A stretch of DNA of 54,308 nt, from positions 1 to 54,308 of the forward strand of contig CAYFFE010000006.1 of NCBI GenBank assembly GCA_964342265.1, in the 5' to 3' direction. Every line of letters begins with the position of its first letter. Positions within the stretch are counted from its first letter, which is position 1. A model generated the notes under the pieces. That model was given only the letters and a program-made list of their open reading frames with translations, made no database searches and had not been told where the DNA came from. Below, piece by piece: positions 34,427-43,130 of the stretch. This stretch comes from Halioxenophilus sp964342265 (GTDB lineage: Bacteria; Pseudomonadota; Gammaproteobacteria; Pseudomonadales; Cellvibrionaceae). Made by a program: the position numbers and the translations under genes.

Positions 34427-35362
34427 ATGAAGATTATAGTAATTGGTAAAGGCCACAGAGGATCGAAAACCTACAGTTTTAGTGGATGGACTAAAGCTGT
34501 TGTATCCGTATGCCTGTTGGGTTTGCCATTGGGCGTCGGCACCGGTCTAGGCGCTTTACTCGTTTCCGAAGACCAACCAGAATTCGTCGATTCCGACACC
34601 GCCAAAGCCTGGAAAGAATCCCTCGCCCAGCAAGAACAACAAGTCCAGCAATCCAAACTCAAAGCCGAGCAAGAACTGGCTGCCTTAACGTTACGCGTAG
34701 CTGAATTACAAGCCAAAATATTGCGTATCGATGCGGTGGGCGAACGCTTAACCACCGTGGCTAACTTGGATTCTGGCGAATTTAATTTTGATCAGGCCCC
34801 CGCATTGGGTGGCCCAGAAGACCCAAGCGAACTGCTCGATTTTCAACCCCCCAGTTTTGTTGAAGTTATCGACGATCTGGCTGCGCAAATTGAAAACCGC
34901 CAGCAGCAACTCGACACGTTAGAAACGCTCATCGCTAATCGTAAAATTCAAGACGACGTTTATATTGCCGGTCGGCCCATCAAAAAAGGCTGGATTTCCT
35001 CCCATTACGGCCGTCGAACCGATCCGTTCACTGGTAATTTAGCCTGGCACGGCGGTATGGACTTTGCCGGCAAGCTGAATTCCGAAGTCATCGCTGTGGG
35101 TTCTGGCGTGGTGACTTGGTCGGGTGAGCGCTACGGCTATGGCCAAATGGTTGAGATTAACCACGGTTCAGGATTCTCTACCCGTTACGCCCACAACAGC
35201 GAAAATCTGGTAAAAGTGGGCGATGTGGTGAAAAAAGGCCAGCAAATTGCCTTAATGGGCAGCAGTGGTCGTTCCACTGGCCCCCACGTTCACTTCGAAG
35301 TTTACAAAAACGGTCGACCTGTCGATCCGTCCTCCTACATCCACCGCACCCCCCGAAAATAG
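34427..35362 (+). CDS. M23 family murein metallopeptidase
   Basis: A 311-residue envelope protein with an N-terminal membrane anchor (about 22-46), a coiled-coil stretch rich in Gln (65-100), and a C-terminal LytM/M23 domain. The zinc residues are intact: HGGMDF supplies the first His and Asp and GPHVHFEV the HxH pair, so it should be an active peptidoglycan endopeptidase and not only an EnvC-like activator. The same type of gene lies before secA in pseudomonads. The ATG at 34427 lacks a strong ribosome binding site. Confidence 0.9.
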   Translation: MKIIVIGKGHRGSKTYSFSGWTKAVVSVCLLGLPLGVGTGLGALLVSEDQPEFVDSDTAKAWKESLAQQEQQVQQSKLKAEQELAALTLRVAELQAKILRIDAVGERLTTVANLDSGEFNFDQAPALGGPEDPSELLDFQPPSFVEVIDDLAAQIENRQQQLDTLETLIANRKIQDDVYIAGRPIKKGWISSHYGRRTDPFTGNLAWHGGMDFAGKLNSEVIAVGSGVVTWSGERYGYGQMVEINHGSGFSTRYAHNSENLVKVGDVVKKGQQIALMGSSGRSTGPHVHFEVYKNGRPVDPSSYIHRTPRK

Positions 35363-35406
35363 TTCTCGCTCCGGCTTGCGTCTGACGACGCCTTCCTGTT
35401 TACTTG

Positions 35407-35425
35407 GCCCCCAAATTTCGGGGGC
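35407..35425 (+). other. GC hairpin in the secA leader
   Basis: GCCCCC (35407-35412) and GGGGGC (35420-35425) form a 6-bp all-GC stem with loop AAATTTC, 34 bases before the secA start. There is no T run after it. It could attenuate or regulate secA; no SecM-like arrest peptide is encoded upstream. Confidence 0.4.
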
Positions 35426-35458
35426 TGTACGTCTACAACAATAATTTCGGACCAGATC

Positions 35459-38197
35459 ATGATTGGCAAAGCGTTAAAAGCCGTTTTCGGCACGAAAAAC
35501 GACCGTGAACTCAAGCGTATGCGCCGCTTGGTAGTCAAAATCAACGCCTTAGAAGAAACCTACCAAGCCCTTAGCGACGAACAAATCAAAGAGAAAACCG
35601 AAGAATTCAAAGCGCGGGTGCAAGAAAAGGGCGAATCTCTAGATTCTTTGCTGTGTGAGGCATTTGCTTTGGTGCGCGAAGCTGGCCAGCGATCGCTGGG
35701 CATGCGCCACTTCGATGTGCAAATGATCGGGGGGATTACTCTGCACGAAGGGCGCATTGCGGAAATGCGCACCGGTGAAGGTAAAACCCTAATGGCCACC
35801 TTGCCGGTGTATTTGAATGCACTTTCGGGCAAAGGCGTGCACGTGGTAACGGTGAATGACTATCTGGCCAGTCGAGATGCCCACTGGATGGCGCCGCTGT
35901 ATTCTGCGTTAGGTATGCGAGTGGGTGTTATCCACTCCATGCAAGACCCGGTGACTAAAAAGCAGGCTTACGAGTCAGACATCACCTACGGCACTAACAA
36001 CGAATTTGGCTTCGATTACTTGCGCGACAACATGGCGGTTAGCTTAGAAGATCGTGCTCAACGCCCGTTAAACTTCGCGATTGTCGACGAAGTGGACTCG
36101 ATCTTAATCGATGAGGCGCGAACTCCGCTGATTATTTCTGGCGCTGCCCAAGACAGCTCCGAACTCTATCGATCCATCAATAAACTCATTCCACTGCTCA
36201 AGCCCCAGCCAGAAGCCGAAGAAGGCGACGAAGCGCCAGAGATTGTCGGCCATTACACGGTAGACGAAAAAAGCCGCGCGGTGGAGCTCACCGAACTGGG
36301 CCACCAGGAAGTAGAAAATTTGTTGGTGTCCAACGGCTTGTTGGAAGAAGACGACAGCCTGTATTCACCCACCAATTTGGGGTTACTGCATCACCTCACT
36401 GCGGCATTAAGAGCGCATAAGTTGTTCGTTCGCGATGTGCACTACATTGTGCAGCAAAATCAGGTGATGTTAATTGATGAACACACAGGCCGCACCATGC
36501 CGGGCCGCCGGTTATCCGAAGGTTTGCATCAAGCCATTGAGGCAAAAGAAGGCCTGAGTATTCAAAGCGAAAGCCAAACCATGGCTTCCACCACCTTCCA
36601 GAATTTCTTCCGTTTGTACGACAAACTCAGTGGCATGACCGGTACGGCCGATACCGAAGCGGTGGAATTCCATCAAATTTACGGTTTGGACGTGGTGGTT
36701 ATTCCAACCAACAAACCCATTACCCGAAAAGACTTAAACGATCTAATTTATTTATCGTTGCCCGAAAAATACGACGCTATTGTTGAAGATGTAAAACATT
36801 GCGTAGAGAAAAAAGCACCGGTTTTGGTGGGTACCGCGTCGATTGAAACCTCGGAAATTATGTCCCAGCGATTTGAGCAAGCAGGCATTAAGCACCAGGT
36901 TCTCAACGCCAAATTCCACGAGAAAGAAGCCGAAATTATCGCTCAGGCGGGCCGCCCCGGTACCGTTACCATCGCCACCAATATGGCGGGTCGTGGTACT
37001 GATATTGTGCTCGGTGGTAATTGGGAATCCGAAATCGCCGATTTAGAAAACCCCTCCGACGAGCAAATCGCCGCCATTAAAGATGCTTGGAAGGAGCGCC
37101 ACGCCACAGTAATTGAGGCGGGCGGTTTACACATTATTGGTACGGAGCGTCACGAATCTCGTCGTATTGATAACCAGCTTCGCGGTCGTTCCGGTCGCCA
37201 GGGTGACCCCGGGGTCACGCGCTTTTATTTGTCGATGGAAGACAACCTAATGCGCATTTTCGCCTCGGATCGCGTGCGCAACTTTATGAAAGCGTTGGGC
37301 ATGGAAAAAGGCGAGGCTATAGAGCACAAAATGGTGAGTAACGCCATTGAGAAAGCCCAGCGCAAGGTGGAAGGTCGCAACTTCGATATGCGTAAGCAAT
37401 TGTTGGAATACGATGATGTAGCCAACGATCAGCGTCAGGTAATTTACCAACAGCGCAACGAATTGCTGGAGTCGGACTCAATTTCTGACACGATTAATGC
37501 GATTCGCCATGACGTGGTCACTGATTTGTTCCACAATTTTATTCCCCAACAAAGTGTTGAAGAGCAATGGGATGTGCCGGGCTTGGAGCAGCACCTTGAA
37601 TCCGAATTGGGCTTAACTCTACCGATAAAACAATGGCTCGACGACGACAAACAACTGCACGAAGAAACCCTACTTAAGCGCATTCTCGAAGCCGCCGACG
37701 AAGCCTGGGTGCAAAAACGCGAGCGCTTTGGTGAGATGATTACCGAAGTGGAAAAACGCATTATGTTGCAGGTGCTCGATAACCTCTGGAAAGAGCACTT
37801 GGCGACAATGGATCACTTGCGCCAGGGCATTGGATTGCGCGCCTACGCTCAGAAAAACCCCAAACAAGAATACAAGCGAGAATCCTTCGAGTTGTTCCAG
37901 TCTTTACTGAACAATGTAAAGCACGAAGTCGTAAAAACATTGGCGCGTATCGAGCCCATTTCTCAGGAGCAGTTGGATGAGCTGGAGCGCAAGCAGCGCG
38001 AAATGCAAGAACAAATGCGCTTGAAGATGGAGCACGCCGAGGCCAACGCTTTGGCAGATGCCCCAACCGAGGCGGGCGACGATGCCCAGCCCGGTCAGGC
38101 TCCTATCCGCCGCAGCGAACCCAAAGTCGGTCGCAACGACCCTTGCCCGTGTGGCTCGGGTAAAAAATACAAGCAATGCCATGGTCGCTTGGCGTAA
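35459..38197 (+). CDS. secA: Preprotein translocase ATPase SecA
   Basis: The motor that pushes unfolded preproteins through SecYEG, 912 residues. MRTGEGKTLM (106-110 core) is the Walker A motif, DEVDSILIDEARTPLI the Walker B region, and TNMAGRGTDIVLGG and GRSGRQGDPG belong to the second helicase domain. The C-terminal RNDPCPCGSGKKYKQCHG is the zinc finger that binds SecB and phospholipid. The order lpxC, M23 peptidase, secA, argJ matches pseudomonads. Confidence 0.98.
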   Translation: MIGKALKAVFGTKNDRELKRMRRLVVKINALEETYQALSDEQIKEKTEEFKARVQEKGESLDSLLCEAFALVREAGQRSLGMRHFDVQMIGGITLHEGRIAEMRTGEGKTLMATLPVYLNALSGKGVHVVTVNDYLASRDAHWMAPLYSALGMRVGVIHSMQDPVTKKQAYESDITYGTNNEFGFDYLRDNMAVSLEDRAQRPLNFAIVDEVDSILIDEARTPLIISGAAQDSSELYRSINKLIPLLKPQPEAEEGDEAPEIVGHYTVDEKSRAVELTELGHQEVENLLVSNGLLEEDDSLYSPTNLGLLHHLTAALRAHKLFVRDVHYIVQQNQVMLIDEHTGRTMPGRRLSEGLHQAIEAKEGLSIQSESQTMASTTFQNFFRLYDKLSGMTGTADTEAVEFHQIYGLDVVVIPTNKPITRKDLNDLIYLSLPEKYDAIVEDVKHCVEKKAPVLVGTASIETSEIMSQRFEQAGIKHQVLNAKFHEKEAEIIAQAGRPGTVTIATNMAGRGTDIVLGGNWESEIADLENPSDEQIAAIKDAWKERHATVIEAGGLHIIGTERHESRRIDNQLRGRSGRQGDPGVTRFYLSMEDNLMRIFASDRVRNFMKALGMEKGEAIEHKMVSNAIEKAQRKVEGRNFDMRKQLLEYDDVANDQRQVIYQQRNELLESDSISDTINAIRHDVVTDLFHNFIPQQSVEEQWDVPGLEQHLESELGLTLPIKQWLDDDKQLHEETLLKRILEAADEAWVQKRERFGEMITEVEKRIMLQVLDNLWKEHLATMDHLRQGIGLRAYAQKNPKQEYKRESFELFQSLLNNVKHEVVKTLARIEPISQEQLDELERKQREMQEQMRLKMEHAEANALADAPTEAGDDAQPGQAPIRRSEPKVGRNDPCPCGSGKKYKQCHGRLA

Positions 38198-38496
38198 TCT
38201 TTTTTTAGGGCGAATTAAACCGGGTGCTTTAGAACCGGTTTAATTCGTGGCGATTTTCTTCGTGGCTAGTAAGTAAATTCTTGTGGCTATTTAACGGGCG
38301 TACACTCCTTTTAAACGAGTGTGCATCCATTAAATCTGGGCGCAACCAAGAGCATTTAACATCGCTCGGGCTGAACAAAAAAACCGAGCTGTAAAAACTA
38401 TTTCACCCAATTGCGCGTTATTCTACGCTTAGCAATTCACTCCCGGGTGAGGTAATTAATCAGAGTTTTCTAGAGTTTTTTAAGGCGAATGACGTT
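38198..38496. other. secA-argJ intergenic region with a 13-bp hairpin
   Basis: After a T7 run next to the secA stop, CGAATTAAACCGG (38211-38223) and CCGGTTTAATTCG (38235-38247) form a perfect 13-bp stem with an 11-base loop but no trailing T run. Near the right end (38437-38470) is a possible fourth, very degenerate copy of the interspersed palindrome (ATTAATCAGAGTTTTC). No gene is supported. Confidence 0.6.
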
Positions 38497-39729
38497 ATGG
38501 CCGTGGGCGAATTTCCTCTTCCCGAATTAAAACCAATTACCGGCGTTAGGCTGGGCTGCGCTTTTGCCGATATCAAGGGGCAGAATCCCGCTGTTATTAC
38601 TCGCGATGACGTTATGGTTATGGCGATTGATTCTGGGGCCAATGTGGCCGGTGTTTTTACACAAAACGCGTTTTGTGCCGCACCGGTGACTTTGTGCAAG
38701 CAGTATTTAGGTGGTGAAATTCGTGCATTGGTCGTAAATTCGGGAAACGCCAACGCCTGCACAGGCGAGCAGGGCATGAACGACGCTCAGTCGGTTTGCC
38801 AAGCGGTTGCCTCCGAACTGGAAACCCCTGCGAATTCGGTAATGCCTTTTTCCACCGGTGTTATTGGTCAGCCGTTGCCTGTAGCGAGCTTTTTGGCGGC
38901 TATCCCTAAGGCGTGTGCTAATCTCGCCGAAGAAGGCTGGTCGAAGGCCGCGCGAGCAATCATGACCACCGATACTCGCCCCAAAGGCGCCAGCGTGAGC
39001 GTTGAAATCGATGGTAAACCGGTTACCGTTACAGGCATTGTGAAGGGTTCCGGTATGATCGAACCCAATATGGCCACCTTACTGGCTTACGTTGCAACCG
39101 ATGCGGCTGTGGCTCAGCCGATTTTGCAGCAAATTTTACAACACGCTTGCGACCAATCACTTAATCGGGTGACGATCGATGGCGACACCTCCACGAACGA
39201 TTCCTGCATTTTGATCGCAACCGGCAAAAGTCAGGCGCAGGCCATAAACCAAGACAGTGGTGAACACTTCGAGCAATTGCGCGCAGCGGTAACTGATGTA
39301 CTGCAGCAGTTGGCGCGAGCAATTGTGGCCGATGCCGAAGGGGCCACAAAATTTGTAACGATTACTGTAGAGCAGGGCGAGAGTGAAAAAGAATGTTTAC
39401 GTGTGGCTTATGCCGTAGCCAATTCGCCTTTGGTGAAAACTGCGCTGTTTGCCAGTGATCCCAACTGGGGGCGAATTGTTGCGGCCATCGGTTATGCCGG
39501 TGTAAAAGGCTTAGTGGCCGAGCAAGTGAATGTTTACCTGGGCGATGTACAAATTGTCGCGCAAGGTGGCCGGGCAGCGAGCTACACGGAGCAAGCGGGC
39601 CAGGCGGTTATGGATGAGTCGTACATTACCATTCGTATTGAATTGGGACGGGGCTCTGCCACAGAGACTGTTTGGACCAGTGATCTTTCTCACGAATACG
39701 TAACCATCAATGCCGAATACCGAACCTAA
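38497..39729 (+). CDS. argJ: Bifunctional glutamate N-acetyltransferase/ornithine acetyltransferase
   Basis: A 410-residue enzyme of arginine synthesis that recycles the acetyl group from N-acetylornithine to glutamate and can also use acetyl-CoA. VVNSGNANACTG and KGSGMIEPNMATLLAY are diagnostic; the latter contains the self-cleavage site between Ala193 and Thr194, the Thr becoming the nucleophile. SDPNWGRIVAAIGYAG is the other conserved block. AAGG lies 10 bases upstream. It overlaps mutT by 20 bp. Confidence 0.97.
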   Translation: MAVGEFPLPELKPITGVRLGCAFADIKGQNPAVITRDDVMVMAIDSGANVAGVFTQNAFCAAPVTLCKQYLGGEIRALVVNSGNANACTGEQGMNDAQSVCQAVASELETPANSVMPFSTGVIGQPLPVASFLAAIPKACANLAEEGWSKAARAIMTTDTRPKGASVSVEIDGKPVTVTGIVKGSGMIEPNMATLLAYVATDAAVAQPILQQILQHACDQSLNRVTIDGDTSTNDSCILIATGKSQAQAINQDSGEHFEQLRAAVTDVLQQLARAIVADAEGATKFVTITVEQGESEKECLRVAYAVANSPLVKTALFASDPNWGRIVAAIGYAGVKGLVAEQVNVYLGDVQIVAQGGRAASYTEQAGQAVMDESYITIRIELGRGSATETVWTSDLSHEYVTINAEYRT

Positions 39730-40123
39730 ACGCATTCACGTGGCGGTGGGGGTAATCGCCCAAGGCGAACAAATTTTGTTGGCTAGGCGAGCTGATCATC
39801 AACACCAGGGCGGCTTGTGGGAATTCCCCGGCGGCAAGGTGGAGAGTGGCGAGTCTGTGGCCGAGGCGTTGTCGAGAGAGCTGCAAGAAGAGTTATCGAT
39901 TGTGGTTGAGCAATCCCAACCACTGCTAACCATCGAGCACAATTACCCGGATAAATCCGTTTTGTTGGATGTGTGGTTCGTGCCAAGGTTTTCTGGCGAG
40001 CCTCGCGGCGTTGAAGGTCAGCCCCTACAGTGGGTTTCGGTACAGTCTCTCCACACCGTTGAGTTCCCTAAAGCGAATATCGAAATCGTTAATCACCTGC
40101 AGAACTTAGATAGCTTGAGCTGA
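39710..40123 (+). CDS. mutT: 8-oxo-dGTP diphosphatase MutT (Nudix)
   Basis: A 137-residue Nudix hydrolase that cleans oxidised GTP nucleotides from the pool. The Nudix box GGKVESGESVAEALSRELQEEL is complete (GX5EX7REUXEE). It starts inside argJ, so the two are probably co-transcribed. Its TGA directly abuts the stop of the convergent yacG gene. Confidence 0.93.
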   Translation: MPNTEPKRIHVAVGVIAQGEQILLARRADHQHQGGLWEFPGGKVESGESVAEALSRELQEELSIVVEQSQPLLTIEHNYPDKSVLLDVWFVPRFSGEPRGVEGQPLQWVSVQSLHTVEFPKANIEIVNHLQNLDSLS

Positions 40124-40339
40124 TTAATGGGTTTTGGGCGAAGCGGATGGATCCAGTTGCTCGCTCAAAATTTCATCGTAAAGGGAATTGCCGGCGATTT
40201 TATTGCGCTCCGCTGCCCATTCTCCCAAATCAATTAATTTACACCGCTCACTGCAAAAGGGCCGATCCGGCCATTGCTCGCTCCATTCAATGGTTTTTTG
40301 GCAAGTAGGACACTGCAGCTTGGTTACCGGTTTATTCAT
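40124..40339 (-). CDS. yacG: DNA gyrase inhibitor / zinc protein YacG
   Basis: A 71-residue protein with a four-cysteine zinc site, CPTC near the start and CSERCKLIDLGEW, the exact YacG pattern. YacG binds GyrB and inhibits gyrase in Escherichia coli. It is the last gene of the pilB-pilC-pilD-coaE-yacG run, 34 bp after coaE, and ends back to back with mutT. Confidence 0.93.
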   Translation of the reverse strand: MNKPVTKLQCPTCQKTIEWSEQWPDRPFCSERCKLIDLGEWAAERNKIAGNSLYDEILSEQLDPSASPKTH

Positions 40340-40373
40340 AGCGCTGGAAATTGCTCATCTCAAATCAAAAAAT

Positions 40374-40982
40374 TTAGTGAAGCTGGCGGCATCGGTAGAG
40401 CAGTAACTGATGCGCGGCGTCCACTTGTTTGTGCAGAGTCGTTAGGTCGGCGTCATTGGTAAATACGTAGTTGGCCACATCAATTCGCTCTTTGCGAGTG
40501 GCTTGGTTGGCTATTATTGCCTGAATAAGCTCATCTGAGCTGTTATCGCGTGCGCGAACTCGCTCAATTTGCAGGGATTCGGGAGCGTCGACAACTATAA
40601 CGCGATCGACGGTTTTGTACTGGCCAGATTCGACCAGCAGAGGTGACACCAAAATCACATAGGGGCTCGTTGCTGCGTGAACGCGTTGATCAATGCGTTC
40701 GCGTATCAACGGGTGGAGCAGCTCCTCCAGCCATTCTTTATCCACTGGTTGCTCAAAAATCCGCTCGCGCAGTACTTGGCGATTTAACGTGCCATCACTG
40801 TTAAGGATTTTACGGCCAAAGTGTTCGGCAATGGCTTCCAGCGCCGGCTCGCCCGGTTGCACCACATCGCGCGCAATCTGATCGGCATCAACGATCTCGA
40901 TGCCGTACTCTTCAAAGCGTTTGGTCGCTGCCGATTTGCCACTGCCAATGCCGCCGGTGAGACCTACCACTAGTTTACTCAT
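40374..40982 (-). CDS. coaE: Dephospho-CoA kinase
   Basis: A 202-residue P-loop kinase that does the last step of coenzyme A synthesis. VGLTGGIGSGKSAATKRFEE is the Walker A motif, EIVDADQIARDVV the substrate loop and HPLIRERI the family mark. It lies between pilD and yacG, as in many gammaproteobacteria. Confidence 0.96.
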   Translation of the reverse strand: MSKLVVGLTGGIGSGKSAATKRFEEYGIEIVDADQIARDVVQPGEPALEAIAEHFGRKILNSDGTLNRQVLRERIFEQPVDKEWLEELLHPLIRERIDQRVHAATSPYVILVSPLLVESGQYKTVDRVIVVDAPESLQIERVRARDNSSDELIQAIIANQATRKERIDVANYVFTNDADLTTLHKQVDAAHQLLLYRCRQLH

Positions 40983-41016
40983 AGCATACCAACAGGGTTG
41001 AAAGTGTAGGCGCTAA

Positions 41017-41895
41017 TTATGGCGCGGGAGTTGCCCCCAGAGCAAATTGTAGATACAGACGATTGATATCGTGCCCCCAAAACATCGCAATCCAACCGGC
41101 GATGGCCAAATAAGGGCCGAAGGGAATAGGCGTGGATTTTTCTTTGTTTTGCAGCGTTAGTATGAGAACGCCCAAAACAGCGCCCACCAACGACGACAAA
41201 ATAATGGTTATGGGCAAGAGCTGCCAGCCAAACCAAGCGCCGAGGGCTGCAAGCAATTTAAAATCGCCAAAGCCCATGCCTTCCTTGCCGGTGAGCAGCT
41301 TAAAAGCCCAATACACCGACCACAGCGACATATACCCCAATGCCGCGCCAATAACGGCACTGTGCAGATCGGTAATCAGGCCCTGAGTATTCACCAACAA
41401 GCCCAACCACATTAACGGCAGCGTAATGGAATCCGGCAACAGCTTATGATCGATATCGATCATGGTTAAGGCAATCAACGCCCAGGTAAAAATCAGCAAG
41501 GCTAAAAGCTCCGGACCAAAACCGCTCACCCAGGCAATGTATAAGCTTAGCAGCCCGGTAACGGCCTCGATGATGGGGTATCGCATCGAAATCGCCTGAC
41601 GGCAACTGGCGCATTTACCCTTAAGGAATAAGTAGCTGATGATGGGAATGTTTTCCCAGGGCTTGATTTCGTGTTGGCAGTGCGGGCAGGTGGAGTTGGG
41701 CTCTACGAGGTTGAAAGGCTTGGTGGGGGCGTTTTCGTTATCGACCTCCAAAAACTCGCAGCACTCGGCTCGCCATTGATTGTGCATCATGATGGGTAAG
41801 CGATAGATAACGACGTTTAGGAAGCTGCCAATTACCAACCCTAAAACAAGAACCACTGGCAGCAAGGCCAGTGGGTTTGAGAGGAATTCGTTCAC
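41017..41895 (-). CDS. pilD: Type IV prepilin peptidase / N-methyltransferase
   Basis: A 292-residue inner membrane aspartyl protease that cleaves and N-methylates prepilins. The GTG at 41895 (MNEFLSNP) is preferred over a TTG inside pilC. Two zinc pairs, CPHC (70-73) and CASC (95-98), mark the full bifunctional form. The catalytic aspartates are in MIDIDHKLLPD and GMGFGDFKLL. Its substrates here include the two pilins at 45.3-46.3 kb. Confidence 0.95.
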   Translation of the reverse strand: MNEFLSNPLALLPVVLVLGLVIGSFLNVVIYRLPIMMHNQWRAECCEFLEVDNENAPTKPFNLVEPNSTCPHCQHEIKPWENIPIISYLFLKGKCASCRQAISMRYPIIEAVTGLLSLYIAWVSGFGPELLALLIFTWALIALTMIDIDHKLLPDSITLPLMWLGLLVNTQGLITDLHSAVIGAALGYMSLWSVYWAFKLLTGKEGMGFGDFKLLAALGAWFGWQLLPITIILSSLVGAVLGVLILTLQNKEKSTPIPFGPYLAIAGWIAMFWGHDINRLYLQFALGATPAP

Positions 41896-41905
41896 GGTCT
41901 TAGCT

Positions 41906-43126
41906 CTATAGTACGTTACCAATTTGGAAAATCGGCATGTACATAGCTACCAGCAAGCCGCCAACTAGCACGCCTAAAACGACCATAATCAGAGGCTCTA
42001 GTAGCGTTGTTAAGTTGTCAACCATATTATCTACTGACTCTTCGTAAAACTGAGCAACTTTATCAAGCATATCGTCTAAAGCTCCGGACTCCTCCCCGAT
42101 AGCGGTCATTTGAAGCAGCATTGAAGGAAATTTGCTTGTAGCACGCATAGACACGTTTAATTGTACGCCGGTTGCGACTTCATCTTTCACACGGCGTGTC
42201 GTTTCTTCGTAAATTTTATTGCCAGTGGCTCCTGCTACAGATTCCAGTGCGTCAATTAAAGGAACGCCTGCTGCGAAGGTAGTAGAGAGGGTACGGGCGA
42301 ACCGAGCTACAATCGATTCAAAAAGTATTTTTCCTAATATAGGGATCGAAAGAGAATACTTGTCTATAGCTCGATTAAAGGGAGGAAATCGTTTTTTAGA
42401 TTCTACGAAAAGGAAAAAGCATGCTGTAAACCCAATTAGTATAATAAACCACCATTTCTGGACGGCTTCTGATAGGCCCAATACAAATAGAGTAAAGGCT
42501 GGTAAATCTGCGCCAAAGCTAGAAAACGTCTCTGCAAATTGTGGTACAACTTTAACAAGTAACACTCCTGTTACGATAATGGCGACTACTACAACAATAA
42601 CGGGGTATGTCATTGCTTTTTTAATTTTAGCCTTCATCTGTTCTGTTTTTTCTTTATAAGTAGCGATCCTATCCAGCATTATTTCTAAAGCTCCGGACTG
42701 TTCCCCTGCTTCCACCAGATTACAGAATAGTTCGTCAAAGTATTTCGGATGTTTTTCCAATGAGGGAGCAAATCCATTACCAGACGCAACGTCATCACGA
42801 ATATCCAAAACTAACGTTTTCAATGTAGGGTTTTCGAGGCCGTCAGCAACAATTTCAAAGCTTTGCACTAACGGTACACCAGCTTTCATCATCGTGGCCA
42901 TTTGGCGGGTGAATATAGCGATGTCCTGAGGCTTGATAGGCTTTTTATTACTGCCAAATAAGGGCTTCGCCTTTTTCTTTACTTGCCCTGGTACAATGCC
43001 TTTTTTACGAAGCTGGGCTTTAACCAGCGCGCTGCTAGAACCTTTTAGTTCGCCCTGGATCTTGTTGCCTTTCTTGTCGACCCCTTTGTATACAAAAACG
43101 GAATCGCTGGGAGCTGTAGTTGCCAT
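41906..43126 (-). CDS. pilC: Type IV pilus platform protein PilC
   Basis: A 406-residue inner membrane protein with two T2SF domains (about 75-195 and 275-400), each followed by hydrophobic segments. FTRQMATMMKAGVPLVQSFE and the repeat ARFARTLSTTFAAGVPLIDALE show the internal duplication. PilC couples the PilB motor to pilin insertion. The central part is noticeably AT-rich against pilD and the housekeeping genes. Confidence 0.95.
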   Translation of the reverse strand: MATTAPSDSVFVYKGVDKKGNKIQGELKGSSSALVKAQLRKKGIVPGQVKKKAKPLFGSNKKPIKPQDIAIFTRQMATMMKAGVPLVQSFEIVADGLENPTLKTLVLDIRDDVASGNGFAPSLEKHPKYFDELFCNLVEAGEQSGALEIMLDRIATYKEKTEQMKAKIKKAMTYPVIVVVVAIIVTGVLLVKVVPQFAETFSSFGADLPAFTLFVLGLSEAVQKWWFIILIGFTACFFLFVESKKRFPPFNRAIDKYSLSIPILGKILFESIVARFARTLSTTFAAGVPLIDALESVAGATGNKIYEETTRRVKDEVATGVQLNVSMRATSKFPSMLLQMTAIGEESGALDDMLDKVAQFYEESVDNMVDNLTTLLEPLIMVVLGVLVGGLLVAMYMPIFQIGNVL

Positions 43127-43130
43127 TCAA

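Noticed and set aside
35363..35458. SecM-like arrest peptide before secA
   Set aside because: No frame with signal peptide or arrest motif fits in the 96-bp leader; only a short GC hairpin is present.
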